DNA from: an uncultured Bacilli bacterium
GTDB taxonomy: Bacteria; Bacillota_I; Bacilli_A; RF39; UBA660
DNA: 8,860 bases
Reading direction: 5' to 3'
Assembly: GCA_947632275.1 (NCBI GenBank)
Contig: CANROR010000050.1
Location: forward strand, 1 to 8,860
This document shows, piece by piece, positions 1 through 4,976 of this stretch. Within the stretch, counting starts at the first letter, position 1, and every line of letters starts with the position of its first letter. Under the pieces are notes generated by a model. It made no database searches and was not told where the DNA came from. It saw nothing but the letters and a program-made list of their open reading frames with translations. The translations under genes were made by a program, and so were the position numbers.

Positions 1-56
1 GCTCGACCTGTCGGTTTTCAAGACCGATCCCTTCAGCCGGACTTGGGTATTCCTCC
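1..56 (-). tRNA. tRNA-Ser(UGA), 3' part beyond the window
   Basis: Read on the minus strand, the gene starts with GGAGGA at 56 and runs off the left edge. The anticodon arm is a perfect 5-bp stem (27-23 with 15-11) around the loop CTTGAAA at 22-16, giving anticodon TGA at 20-18, which reads serine UCA codons. The long-variable-arm sequence characteristic of tRNA-Ser begins just after it, at 10-1. The T arm, acceptor 3' strand and any encoded CCA lie outside the window. It is transcribed away from tRNA-Leu from its own strong promoter. Confidence 0.93.
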
Positions 57-76
57 ACAAATTGGTTAACAAAAGC

Positions 77-106
77 ATTATAACATAAGGCAAAATAGGA
101 TGTCAA
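77..106 (-). promoter_or_regulatory. sigma-A-type promoter of tRNA-Ser
   Basis: On the minus strand there is a perfect TTGACA (106-101) and a perfect TATAAT (82-77) separated by 18 bp, with an extended -10 (TGTTATAAT, 85-77). The expected start near position 70 is about 14 nt ahead of the mature tRNA. It is the closest match to consensus in the window, as expected for a tRNA gene. Confidence 0.9.
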
Positions 107-114
107 CCTATTTT
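92..114. repeat. 8-bp inverted repeat around the tRNA-Ser -35 box
   Basis: AAAATAGG at 92-99 and CCTATTTT at 107-114 are perfect reverse complements separated by 7 bp. The -35 hexamer (101-106) lies wholly in the spacer. This could be an operator or chance in AT-rich DNA. No T run follows it in a way that would make it a terminator for a known gene. Confidence 0.6.
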
Positions 115-123
115 ATACTATTA

Positions 124-169
124 AAAACTAGATTTTTTTATTACAAAACTAGATTTTTTTATTACAAAA
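124..169. repeat. 21-bp direct tandem repeat, about 2.2 copies
   Basis: Two identical 21-bp units, 124-144 and 145-165, each begin AAAACTAGA, continue with seven T and end ATTAC. They are followed by the first four bases of a third copy (166-169). The repeat lies between the divergent tRNA-Ser and tRNA-Leu promoters and just before the tRNA-Leu -35 box. It looks like a recent slippage or duplication event. Confidence 0.85.
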
Positions 170-172
170 TGC

Positions 173-201
173 TTGCAATTATCAACAAAACATATTATAC
201 T
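173..201 (+). promoter_or_regulatory. sigma-A-type promoter of tRNA-Leu
   Basis: TTGCAA at 173-178 and TATACT at 196-201 are separated by 17 bp. The predicted start is near 208, giving a 29-nt leader before the mature tRNA at 237. Confidence 0.8.
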
Positions 202-207
202 AAAATA

Positions 208-225
208 GTCTTATTTAAATAAGAC
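208..225 (+). promoter_or_regulatory. perfect 18-bp palindrome at the tRNA-Leu transcription start
   Basis: GTCTTATTT at 208-216 is followed directly by its reverse complement AAATAAGAC at 217-225. The palindrome begins where transcription is predicted to start. The pre-tRNA leader could therefore fold into a 7-bp stem with a TTAA loop at its very 5' end, or the DNA could bind a dimeric regulator. The sequence does not tell which. Confidence 0.6.
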
Positions 226-236
226 AAGTGCCTTAT

Positions 237-325
237 GCCCAAGTGGCGGAATAGGTAGACGCACAGGACTTAAAATCCTGCGAGCTTAATCACTCGTGCC
301 GGTTCAAGTCCGGCCTTGGGCACCA
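237..325 (+). tRNA. tRNA-Leu(UAA), complete with encoded CCA
   Basis: The acceptor stem GCCCAAG (237-243) pairs with CTTGGGC (315-321), followed by A and an encoded CCA (323-325). The anticodon stem CAGGA/TCCTG (264-268, 276-280) holds the loop CTTAAAA with anticodon TAA at 271-273, reading UUA and UUG. The long variable arm (GAG...CTC) and the T loop GTTCAAGTC are typical of tRNA-Leu. UUA is the dominant Leu codon in these AT-rich genes, so this is a high-demand tRNA. It stands alone as a single-gene unit. Confidence 0.97.
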
Positions 326-337
326 AGATTACAATAG

Positions 338-368
338 ACTCCCGAATATACGGGAGTTTTATTTTTTT
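338..368 (+). terminator. intrinsic terminator after tRNA-Leu
   Basis: ACTCCCG (338-344) pairs with CGGGAGT (351-357) around a 6-nt loop and is followed by a T-rich run to 368. It is 13 nt past the tRNA 3' end. Confidence 0.92.
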
Positions 369-384
369 ACCTCTTTTTTACCTC
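363..384. repeat. 11-bp tandem duplication in the terminator tail
   Basis: TTTTTTACCTC occurs twice in direct succession, at 363-373 and 374-384. The first copy is part of the T tract of the tRNA-Leu terminator. Probably replication slippage. Confidence 0.7.
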
Positions 385-453
385 TTATTTTGGCTTTTCC
401 AAGTGTTGTATCCTTATCCACAATAGTAGGTAGCACATTTTAAAATAGTATAG

Positions 454-459
454 TATAAT
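454..459 (+). promoter_or_regulatory. -10 box upstream of the PH-domain gene pair
   Basis: A perfect TATAAT lies 31 nt before the ATG at 490. The position 17 bp further upstream (431-436, TAGCAC) is a poor -35 box, so the promoter is supported mainly by the -10 and its location. The rest of the 326-489 gap holds the tRNA-Leu terminator, its 11-bp repeat and no visible gene. Confidence 0.5.
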
Positions 460-489
460 TTATATATAAGTATAAATTAGAGGTATATT

Positions 490-927
490 ATGGATGAAGA
501 AAAAATAATTATAAAAGGAAAAACTAATAATCTAATTTGTGTTTTATTAGGAATTATTATAATACTTGTATCTACTGTTATAAATACTAAAATATATGAT
601 AGTATACCTAATCATGATGCTACAAGCATAATTGCTAAAATTTGGTTTTATTTTACAATTTTTTATATATTTATCTTTATTTTCACTATAATGTTTTTTA
701 AAAATATGGCTTGTTCAAACATTAATGTAACTGATAAAAAAATATTTGGAAAAACAGTATGGAAAAATTTTGATATATCATATAAAGAGATAGTAAATAT
801 CAAATTAATCCCTTTAAAGGGAATTAGTATTAAAACTAATTATAATATTTATAAAATTTATTTTTTAAAAAATAATGAAGATATTTATAATAAATTAGAT
901 AAAAAGATAAATAAAAAGCAAAAATAA
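490..927 (+). CDS. small membrane protein with bacterial PH-like domain
   Basis: A 145-residue protein with two predicted membrane helices (about residues 14-31 and 51-70) and a soluble C-terminal part (about 76-140) containing NINVTDKKIFGK. That beta-strand pattern (xxVTxxRVxG) is typical of bacterial PH-like (bPH) domains found after paired membrane helices. Its N terminus, EEKIIIKGK, nearly matches that of the next gene, so the two are tandem paralogs. This one lacks the SHOCT tail and is very Lys/Asn/Ile rich. AGAGG at 479-483 lies 6 nt before the ATG. It probably sits in the cytoplasmic membrane with the PH-like domain inside; the ligand or partner is unknown. The domain call rests on pattern and on similarity to the neighbour. 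Confidence 0.75.
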   Translation: MDEEKIIIKGKTNNLICVLLGIIIILVSTVINTKIYDSIPNHDATSIIAKIWFYFTIFYIFIFIFTIMFFKNMACSNINVTDKKIFGKTVWKNFDISYKEIVNIKLIPLKGISIKTNYNIYKIYFLKNNEDIYNKLDKKINKKQK

Positions 928-948
928 TTAGTATATGTAGGTGAAAAA

Positions 949-1488
949 ATGAAAAATGAAAAAATAATTATTAAAGGAAAAGTTGATATATATATTATAA
1001 GATATATTATTTATTTAATAACTTTTTTATATATTTTCTTTGCCTTTTTTAAAAGTGAAAATTTTCTATTAGATGCTATTGCTTATATTTTAATTGCTTT
1101 AGTTATAATTTTATTTTTTAAATATACTATTGGAAAATGTGAAATATACGTTACTAATAAAAGAGTTTATGGCAAATCCGCGTTTGGATTTAGAGTTGAT
1201 ATTCCGTTGGATAGTATTACTTCAGTAAGTTTATTATCCGTATTAGATTTAATAAGAGTATCTTCTTCCTCAGGAGCTATAAAATTTATATTTATAACTA
1301 ATTCTAAAGAAATCCATAGTGAAATAAACAATTTGATATTTAAACGCACAAGAAACAATAAAAAAACGGACGAAGAAAAAAATATAAGTATTGTTGATGA
1401 AATAAAAAAGTATAAAGAGTTATTAGATTCTGGGGCAATAACTAAAGCAGAATATGAAGCAAAAAAGAAACAATTATTAGAATTATAA
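949..1488 (+). CDS. PH-like domain membrane protein with C-terminal SHOCT domain
   Basis: A 179-residue protein in three parts: two close membrane helices (about 15-33 and 40-58), a bPH-like domain (about 63-131, with IYVTNKRVYGK) and a C-terminal SHOCT domain (about 149-178). The SHOCT is recognised by the pattern EIKKYKELLDSGAITKAEYE followed by a Lys-rich end and LL. SHOCT modules are short helical oligomerisation or interaction tails that often end bacterial membrane proteins. It lies 21 nt after its paralog, with AGGTGA at 939-944 before the ATG, so the two are likely co-transcribed and may form a heteromer (inference). The unit ends in the hairpin at 1522-1558. Its biological role is unknown. 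Confidence 0.85.
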   Translation: MKNEKIIIKGKVDIYIIRYIIYLITFLYIFFAFFKSENFLLDAIAYILIALVIILFFKYTIGKCEIYVTNKRVYGKSAFGFRVDIPLDSITSVSLLSVLDLIRVSSSSGAIKFIFITNSKEIHSEINNLIFKRTRNNKKTDEEKNISIVDEIKKYKELLDSGAITKAEYEAKKKQLLEL

Positions 1489-1521
1489 TTTATAAAAACA
1501 AATGATATATTAAGTTATAAT

Positions 1522-1558
1522 AAAAACTTTAGGAAAGAAAATCTTTTCTAAAGTTTTT
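1522..1558. terminator. two-way terminator between convergent units
   Basis: A 17-bp stem (1522-1538 with 1542-1558; one G-T pair) closes on a 3-nt AAA loop. On the plus strand it ends in six T (1554-1559). On the minus strand the A run at 1522-1526 becomes a short T run. The minus-strand gene stops at 1529, so its last ten or so codons are encoded inside the hairpin. Confidence 0.88.
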
Positions 1559-2143
1559 TACAGTATTATTAACTATTTTATCAAGTTGGGCTTTGGTAAA
1601 GCAATGAAGGGTTCCTGAAGCTAATTTTTGTTCTTGCAAAAAATTTTCTACGAAAATTATATCTTTTTCTTTAATTTCAATTTCTTTTATTTTTTTAAGT
1701 TCACTTAGTAATTTATCTTTATTATTTATATTTAATTTATTTTTAGCAAATCGGTTATTGTAAACATTAAAATCATGATGCTTTACGTCTTTTAATTGAT
1801 TTGATTTTTTGTTTTTATAAATCGTGTTTTTTACATTACTATAAAAATTACTATTCCAATAATAATCGACAAATAAATGCAAAAAATAGCCCATGAAAAT
1901 AGGATCTTTTGCCTTTATTTCTTTCTGATACTTTTCATAAAATTTCATAAAGGTTTCTTGCTTTTTATTCTTAAAATGAGTTATATCATGAGGAATAAAA
2001 GAAGCAATATTTGCTAGTAGTTCACTATTATTTATATCGGGCGCAACACACGCAAATAAAAAGCAATCTAAATCATCTTTCTCATACTTTAAATATTTAT
2101 TAATTCTTTTACCTATTTCAATATGCGTTTTCCAATATGGCAC
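1529..2143 (-). CDS. zinc-dependent phospholipase C-like protein
   Basis: A 204-residue protein recognised by spaced metal-ligand motifs of the Zn-dependent phospholipase C family: H7 near the N terminus, APDI with D36, HDITH with H52 and H56, and GYFLHLFVDYYW with H89 and D93. These would build a multinuclear zinc site that cleaves phosphate esters. There is no signal peptide, unlike the secreted clostridial and Bacillus toxins, so it is probably a cytosolic hydrolase of unknown substrate. The start is GTG, with GGAG at 2154-2157, 10 nt upstream; the nearby ATG is out of frame. It follows the S1 gene by 18 bp in the same unit and ends inside a two-way terminator. It may instead be a metal-dependent phosphohydrolase that only shares the fold. 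Confidence 0.8.
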   Translation of the reverse strand: MPYWKTHIEIGKRINKYLKYEKDDLDCFLFACVAPDINNSELLANIASFIPHDITHFKNKKQETFMKFYEKYQKEIKAKDPIFMGYFLHLFVDYYWNSNFYSNVKNTIYKNKKSNQLKDVKHHDFNVYNNRFAKNKLNINNKDKLLSELKKIKEIEIKEKDIIFVENFLQEQKLASGTLHCFTKAQLDKIVNNTVKNFRKDFLS

Positions 2144-2161
2144 AATACTTCATCTCCATTT

Positions 2162-2521
2162 TTATTCTTTAGTTATTTTGTATTCATTCATTTTTTCCTG
2201 AATCCACTCGGGTAATTTATTCTTTAAAGGTAGAAAACCTAAACGGGACTCGGCAATATTTTCATTATTTAAGTTAGCTTTATAATTTATGTTTTTAATT
2301 GATAACTTTAACTGTAGCTTTATTTCATTAACTTCTAAAATTTGGCAATATATTACTTCTCCCATCTTAACATAATCATGAATATCGCCAACAAAATCAT
2401 TCGAAATCTCCGAAATATGAATTAATCCATTATAATCGCCATCAACATGAACAAAAATTCCGTATTTCGTTATTCCTGAAACTTGGGCTTTAATAATGTC
2501 TCCTTCTTTATAATCTGCCAT
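2162..2521 (-). CDS. S1-domain RNA-binding protein, YugI/GSP13/CvfD type
   Basis: A 119-residue protein with a single S1 domain (about residues 4-76). It shows the canonical GDIIKAQVSGITKYGIFV run, then GLIHISEIS (32-40) and a closing strand LKLSIK. After it comes a short tail with GFLPLKNKLPEWI (95-107), a conserved ending of the YugI/general stress protein 13/CvfD group. Those proteins associate with ribosomes or act as post-transcriptional regulators in Firmicutes (family knowledge). The start ATG has AGGAG at 2531-2535 with 9-nt spacing and a good promoter upstream. It is the first gene of a two-gene unit with the phospholipase C-like gene and is divergent from the NifU-like gene. Confidence 0.92.
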   Translation of the reverse strand: MADYKEGDIIKAQVSGITKYGIFVHVDGDYNGLIHISEISNDFVGDIHDYVKMGEVIYCQILEVNEIKLQLKLSIKNINYKANLNNENIAESRLGFLPLKNKLPEWIQEKMNEYKITKE

Positions 2522-2541
2522 TTATTTTTTCTCCTATCATA

Positions 2542-2570
2542 AGTATACCAAAAAAATAGCATCTTCTCAA
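2542..2570 (-). promoter_or_regulatory. sigma-A-type promoter of the S1 gene
   Basis: On the minus strand TTGAGA (2570-2565) and TATACT (2547-2542) are separated by 17 bp. The start predicted near 2535 leaves a leader of about 14 nt that holds just the ribosome site. Confidence 0.8.
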
Positions 2571-2578
2571 TGCACTAC

Positions 2579-2607
2579 TTGTAAGAAAAGACAAAAAAAG
2601 TTATAAT
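2579..2607 (+). promoter_or_regulatory. sigma-A-type promoter of the NifU-like gene
   Basis: TTGTAA (2579-2584) and TATAAT (2602-2607) are separated by 17 bp. The -35 boxes of the two divergent promoters are only 8 bp apart, so the two polymerases may compete. Confidence 0.8.
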
Positions 2608-2613
2608 TTATTT

Positions 2614-2618
2614 GGTGA
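2614..2618 (+). promoter_or_regulatory. ribosome site GGTGA that sets the NifU-like start
   Basis: GGTGA lies 5 nt before the ATG at 2624. The in-frame TTG (2612) and GTG (2615) overlap this site and have none of their own, so translation should begin at 2624. The predicted transcription start is also about 2614, which puts the site at the extreme 5' end of the mRNA. Confidence 0.7.
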
Positions 2619-2623
2619 AAAAA

Positions 2624-2854
2624 ATGAATCCAGAAGAAAAGATTAAAGAATTAATTGCCAAAATGCAACCATATATTAATATGGATGGGGGCAATATCGA
2701 ATTTATTAAATACGAAGATAATTATGTTTTTATTCGTTTAAGTGGCGCTTGTGCTAATTGCTTATATCAAGATAATACTATTAATGATAATCTTTTAGAA
2801 ATGTTTAAAAGTGAAATTCCTGAGATAAAAGGAATTATTAATGTAGAGATATAA
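2624..2854 (+). CDS. NifU-like Fe-S cluster scaffold (C-terminal NifU domain)
   Basis: A 76-residue single-domain protein matching the NifU C-terminal domain over its whole length. It has the MDGGNIEF motif (20-27), strands leading to GACANC with the cluster-binding pair C43 and C46, and the helix after NTI. Proteins of this size (YutI in Bacillus) carry a labile [4Fe-4S] cluster between two subunits and pass it to target proteins in the cytosol. The annotated start is the ATG with GGTGA upstream rather than the TTG or GTG 9-12 nt earlier. The 3' end overlaps that of the convergent YutH-like gene by 17 bp, with no clear terminator between them. The ferredoxin at 7570 is a possible client (inference). 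Confidence 0.93.
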   Translation: MNPEEKIKELIAKMQPYINMDGGNIEFIKYEDNYVFIRLSGACANCLYQDNTINDNLLEMFKSEIPEIKGIINVEI

Positions 2855-3767
2855 TCCAATCAATTTTTTCAATTGGGGCATATTTAGTCATTTCTATGTA
2901 GGCTTGTTTTAAAAATTGCTCATATTCATTAACTTTATTTAAAATAGGAAGAAGCGATGTTTCTTCTTTTTCATTGTTCATAATTTGTTCATAGATATCA
3001 AAATAATAAGAGGGATATAATAAACGAGCATAAAGCATTTGCAAACTATAAAGACTTAAATGGTTAACTCTTAAATACAAAGCTAATTCCTCTATCGCGG
3101 TTAAATCACTTTCAGAAAAAAATAAAGCTTTTAAATATTCGGCAATATCCCTAACTTCTAAATCAAAAATAAAAGATAAAGGATTTAAATAATTAAGTTT
3201 GATGTTAGGATAAAATATTCGACGGTGCGCTAAAACTACTTTATCGTAATAAGATTTTTGATAATTTTCATTTATTTTATTAACATAACTAATCGCATTT
3301 TCGGCCAGACCAACATAATAACTAAAGCTTTCTAAAATAGTATATTTCTCTTTCCCAATTTCCCGAATTTGATATTCAAAATAATCTATTTTGGCACTCC
3401 ATAAAGCTCCCCAGTTGTTACGATAAAGTTTACTGTTTTGATTACCTAAAATAAGTTTTTTATTCATTTCACTTATATCAACAATATCATATTTTTCTTG
3501 ACTATTACTGACGGCAAATAAAATATAATTGAAATCCCCAACTTTGGTTAAAACTTGGCGGTCTTTATTTAAAATAATATCATGACAGTCAATGCCAACA
3601 TCCTTCATCGATTTGCAACATTTTAAAATATCCTCTAATTCTTCAGGTAATCGATTATAATAAACAAAAAAGTAATCACGATTATGGTAATAAAAGTGAT
3701 ATTTTCCATCTTTTTCTTCAATATCATCTACTTCAATATTGTAAAAAAAATGAATTGTTTCTTTCAT
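2838..3767 (-). CDS. YutH/CotS-like spore coat kinase-fold protein
   Basis: A 309-residue protein without signal peptide or membrane helix. The C-terminal half resembles an aminoglycoside-phosphotransferase/CotS-type kinase lobe: LAHRRIFYP (179-187) sits where the catalytic HGDxxxxN loop is expected, and FIFDLEVRDIAEYLKALF (199-216) aligns with the metal-binding Asp and the downstream 'D-hA' helix. The catalytic Asp of HGD is Arg here, so it may be a pseudokinase. Its place between a NifU-like gene and yutD resembles B. subtilis yutH, which encodes a spore coat protein of this fold. The assignment is family-level inference without a search. It starts at ATG 3767 with no ribosome site and a -10 box 5 nt upstream, suggesting a leaderless mRNA. 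Confidence 0.6.
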   Translation of the reverse strand: MKETIHFFYNIEVDDIEEKDGKYHFYYHNRDYFFVYYNRLPEELEDILKCCKSMKDVGIDCHDIILNKDRQVLTKVGDFNYILFAVSNSQEKYDIVDISEMNKKLILGNQNSKLYRNNWGALWSAKIDYFEYQIREIGKEKYTILESFSYYVGLAENAISYVNKINENYQKSYYDKVVLAHRRIFYPNIKLNYLNPLSFIFDLEVRDIAEYLKALFFSESDLTAIEELALYLRVNHLSLYSLQMLYARLLYPSYYFDIYEQIMNNEKEETSLLPILNKVNEYEQFLKQAYIEMTKYAPIEKIDWIISLH

Positions 3768-3772
3768 ACTAA

Positions 3773-3778
3773 ATTATA
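3773..3778 (-). promoter_or_regulatory. -10 box giving a leaderless YutH-like transcript
   Basis: On the minus strand TATAAT occupies 3778-3773, only 5 nt from the ATG at 3767. The start is therefore predicted at about 3767-3765, on the start codon. The -35 region is weak (GTCTTT at 3801-3796, 17 bp away) and lies within the terminator of the upstream gene. Confidence 0.55.
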
Positions 3779-3785
3779 TAATTTT

Positions 3786-3817
3786 GCCAAAAGAAAAAGA
3801 CCATTTTCTAGTCTTTT
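3786..3817 (-). terminator. intrinsic terminator of the Pro/Ala-rich gene
   Basis: On the minus strand AAAAGAC (3817-3811) pairs with GTCTTTT (3801-3795) around a 9-nt loop, followed by a T-rich run. It begins 4 nt after the stop codon of the 3822-4634 gene. Confidence 0.7.
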
Positions 3818-3821
3818 GGAT

Positions 3822-4634
3822 TTACTTATTAAATTTAGCAACTAAAGCATCAAACATATTTTCACAAGCTTTTAAAAATGCTTCTTTGTCGGCGGCAACA
3901 TCAATTGGGGCATTATTATTTTCCGGAGTAGTTGGAATAGGTTCGACAACTGGTATCGTAGGTTCAGAAACTGTAGCCATTTCATTCATTGGAGGCATTG
4001 GCATCTCAGGAGCTACTGGTTCAACATTAGGAACTTCTGGAGTGGCAACCGTAGGAGCTTCAACGCTCGGAGATGTTGGAGCTTCAGGACTCATTGGACC
4101 AACAGGTGATACATTAGGCATTGGGGCGGTAGGTTGTGAAACAACTTGTTCAGGAGCCACACTTTCCGGATTAACATTAGTTGGCATTTCTGGTGCTACA
4201 GGCGTACTCATTGCTTCAGGAGCTACAGGTGCTACTGGTTCAACGGAAGGCGCTGCAGGAGTTACTTCTCCTCCTTCTTCTTCACCAAAAGTATTTTTTA
4301 AAGCATCAAATGAAGCAACTGGTAAAGTTAATTGTTTATAATAAACATCATCACCTGTATATTCATCGCCAACATTTATTTTAACGATTTGATTACCGGC
4401 AATAATATTTCGTAAATTATCTTTAACCGCATTCCATTCATTAGCATCAACTATCGTATTTAATTTATTATCTTGAATTTTGGAAATCAAAATAACAGGT
4501 AAGCCCATGCTTCCTACGGATTCATTATCTAAAACTACATAATCACCATATGTACCTTTAAAAGCCGTTAAAACTTTTTTTTCTATAACACTTCCATTAG
4601 TTAATGTTATTTTTATTTTTTTCAAAGCTACCAT
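3822..4634 (-). CDS. unknown protein with long Pro/Ala/Val/Glu-rich region
   Basis: Not recognised. A 270-residue protein in three parts. Residues 1-117 look globular, a beta-rich fold opening KKIKITLTNGSVIEKK and containing YGDYVVLDNESVG. Residues 118-245 are a low-complexity stretch built on PVAPE/VEPVAPE-like units. Residues 247-270 look like one amphipathic helix (DKEAFLKACENMFDALVAKF). No signal peptide or membrane helix is visible, so it is probably cytosolic, with the linker tethering the terminal helix. The start is uncertain: ATG 4634 abuts AAGGGA, while the in-frame TTG at 4625 sits 10 nt after AAGGG and may be the true start. It has its own promoter and terminator. The Pro/Ala part is much richer in G+C than its surroundings. 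Confidence 0.8.
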   Translation of the reverse strand: MVALKKIKITLTNGSVIEKKVLTAFKGTYGDYVVLDNESVGSMGLPVILISKIQDNKLNTIVDANEWNAVKDNLRNIIAGNQIVKINVGDEYTGDDVYYKQLTLPVASFDALKNTFGEEEGGEVTPAAPSVEPVAPVAPEAMSTPVAPEMPTNVNPESVAPEQVVSQPTAPMPNVSPVGPMSPEAPTSPSVEAPTVATPEVPNVEPVAPEMPMPPMNEMATVSEPTIPVVEPIPTTPENNNAPIDVAADKEAFLKACENMFDALVAKFNK

Positions 4635-4640
4635 TCCCTT
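4635..4640 (-). promoter_or_regulatory. ribosome site AAGGGA with ambiguous start
   Basis: AAGGGA ends directly beside ATG 4634, too close for normal initiation. It is 10 nt from the in-frame TTG at 4625-4623, which would give a protein three residues shorter that begins with KKIKITL after its initiator. Confidence 0.5.
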
Positions 4641-4655
4641 CTTATTCTCTAATTA

Positions 4656-4684
4656 ATTATAACAAAATCTTTATGTAAATTCAA
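4656..4684 (-). promoter_or_regulatory. sigma-A-type promoter of the Pro/Ala-rich gene
   Basis: On the minus strand TTGAAT (4684-4679) and TATAAT (4661-4656) are separated by 17 bp, with an extended -10 (TGTTATAAT). It starts immediately after the yutD stop codon, so this gene can be transcribed independently of the yutD unit. Confidence 0.82.
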
Positions 4685-4963
4685 TTACTTTTCAACCCGT
4701 TTTAAAATGAAATATTTACAACCGTAAGCACAATATTTTTCGATATATTCGTGAATATCTTCATAAGCATTTATTTTTTTATAATTTTTATTATTTTTAT
4801 CATTAAAACCTTTTAAACGTAATTTATTATAAGCATAATCTCCTAAAATATAATCATACTCGGCAAAATAATCGGTTAGCATTTCTTTTAAAAGCTCTTC
4901 ATCAATAGTTGCATTATTATTTTCCACGACTTCATAATTGATATCATTAATTACTAAATGCAT
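4685..4963 (-). CDS. yutD: YutD family protein
   Basis: A 92-residue protein that matches the YutD family (DUF1027) at both of its signature blocks: YDYILGDYAYNKLRLKGF in the middle and IHEYIEKYCAYGCKYFILK near the C terminus, with two Cys in the CAYGC element. Family length is about 90-110, so it looks complete. YutD is a small conserved Firmicutes protein of unknown biochemical role. AAGGAG (4976-4971) is 7 nt from this ATG but only 4 nt from the ATG one codon upstream (4966), so I chose the second. The ribosome site overlaps the stop codon of the preceding gene, so the two are co-transcribed and probably translationally coupled. Confidence 0.92.
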   Translation of the reverse strand: MHLVINDINYEVVENNNATIDEELLKEMLTDYFAEYDYILGDYAYNKLRLKGFNDKNNKNYKKINAYEDIHEYIEKYCAYGCKYFILKRVEK

Positions 4964-4970
4964 CATGTAA

Positions 4971-4976
4971 CTCCTT
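4971..4976 (-). promoter_or_regulatory. AAGGAG ribosome site of yutD
   Basis: It is spaced 7 nt from ATG 4963 and 4 nt from ATG 4966, which favours the shorter protein. It overlaps the stop codon of the upstream gene by one base. Confidence 0.75.

Noticed and set aside
414..422. A perfect DnaA box (TTATCCACA), with a one-mismatch copy (TTATCAACA) at 179-187
   Set aside because: One perfect box is close to what chance gives in AT-rich DNA of this length. There is no cluster, dnaA or dnaN nearby, so I do not call an origin.
1167..1358. A 63-residue minus-strand frame inside the SHOCT gene
   Set aside because: It is antisense to a well-supported gene, with no ribosome site or family match.
3784..4341. 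A plus-strand open frame giving a Gly-Ala-Thr-rich, collagen-like protein of about 185 residues
   Set aside because: It is the antisense of the Pro/Ala/Val-rich region of the minus-strand gene; the GAT-type repeats mirror PVAPE codons. It has no good ribosome site and no family match.
4181..4384. A 67-residue plus-strand frame rich in Leu and Gln
   Set aside because: It lies antisense within the same Pro/Ala-rich gene, in another frame.
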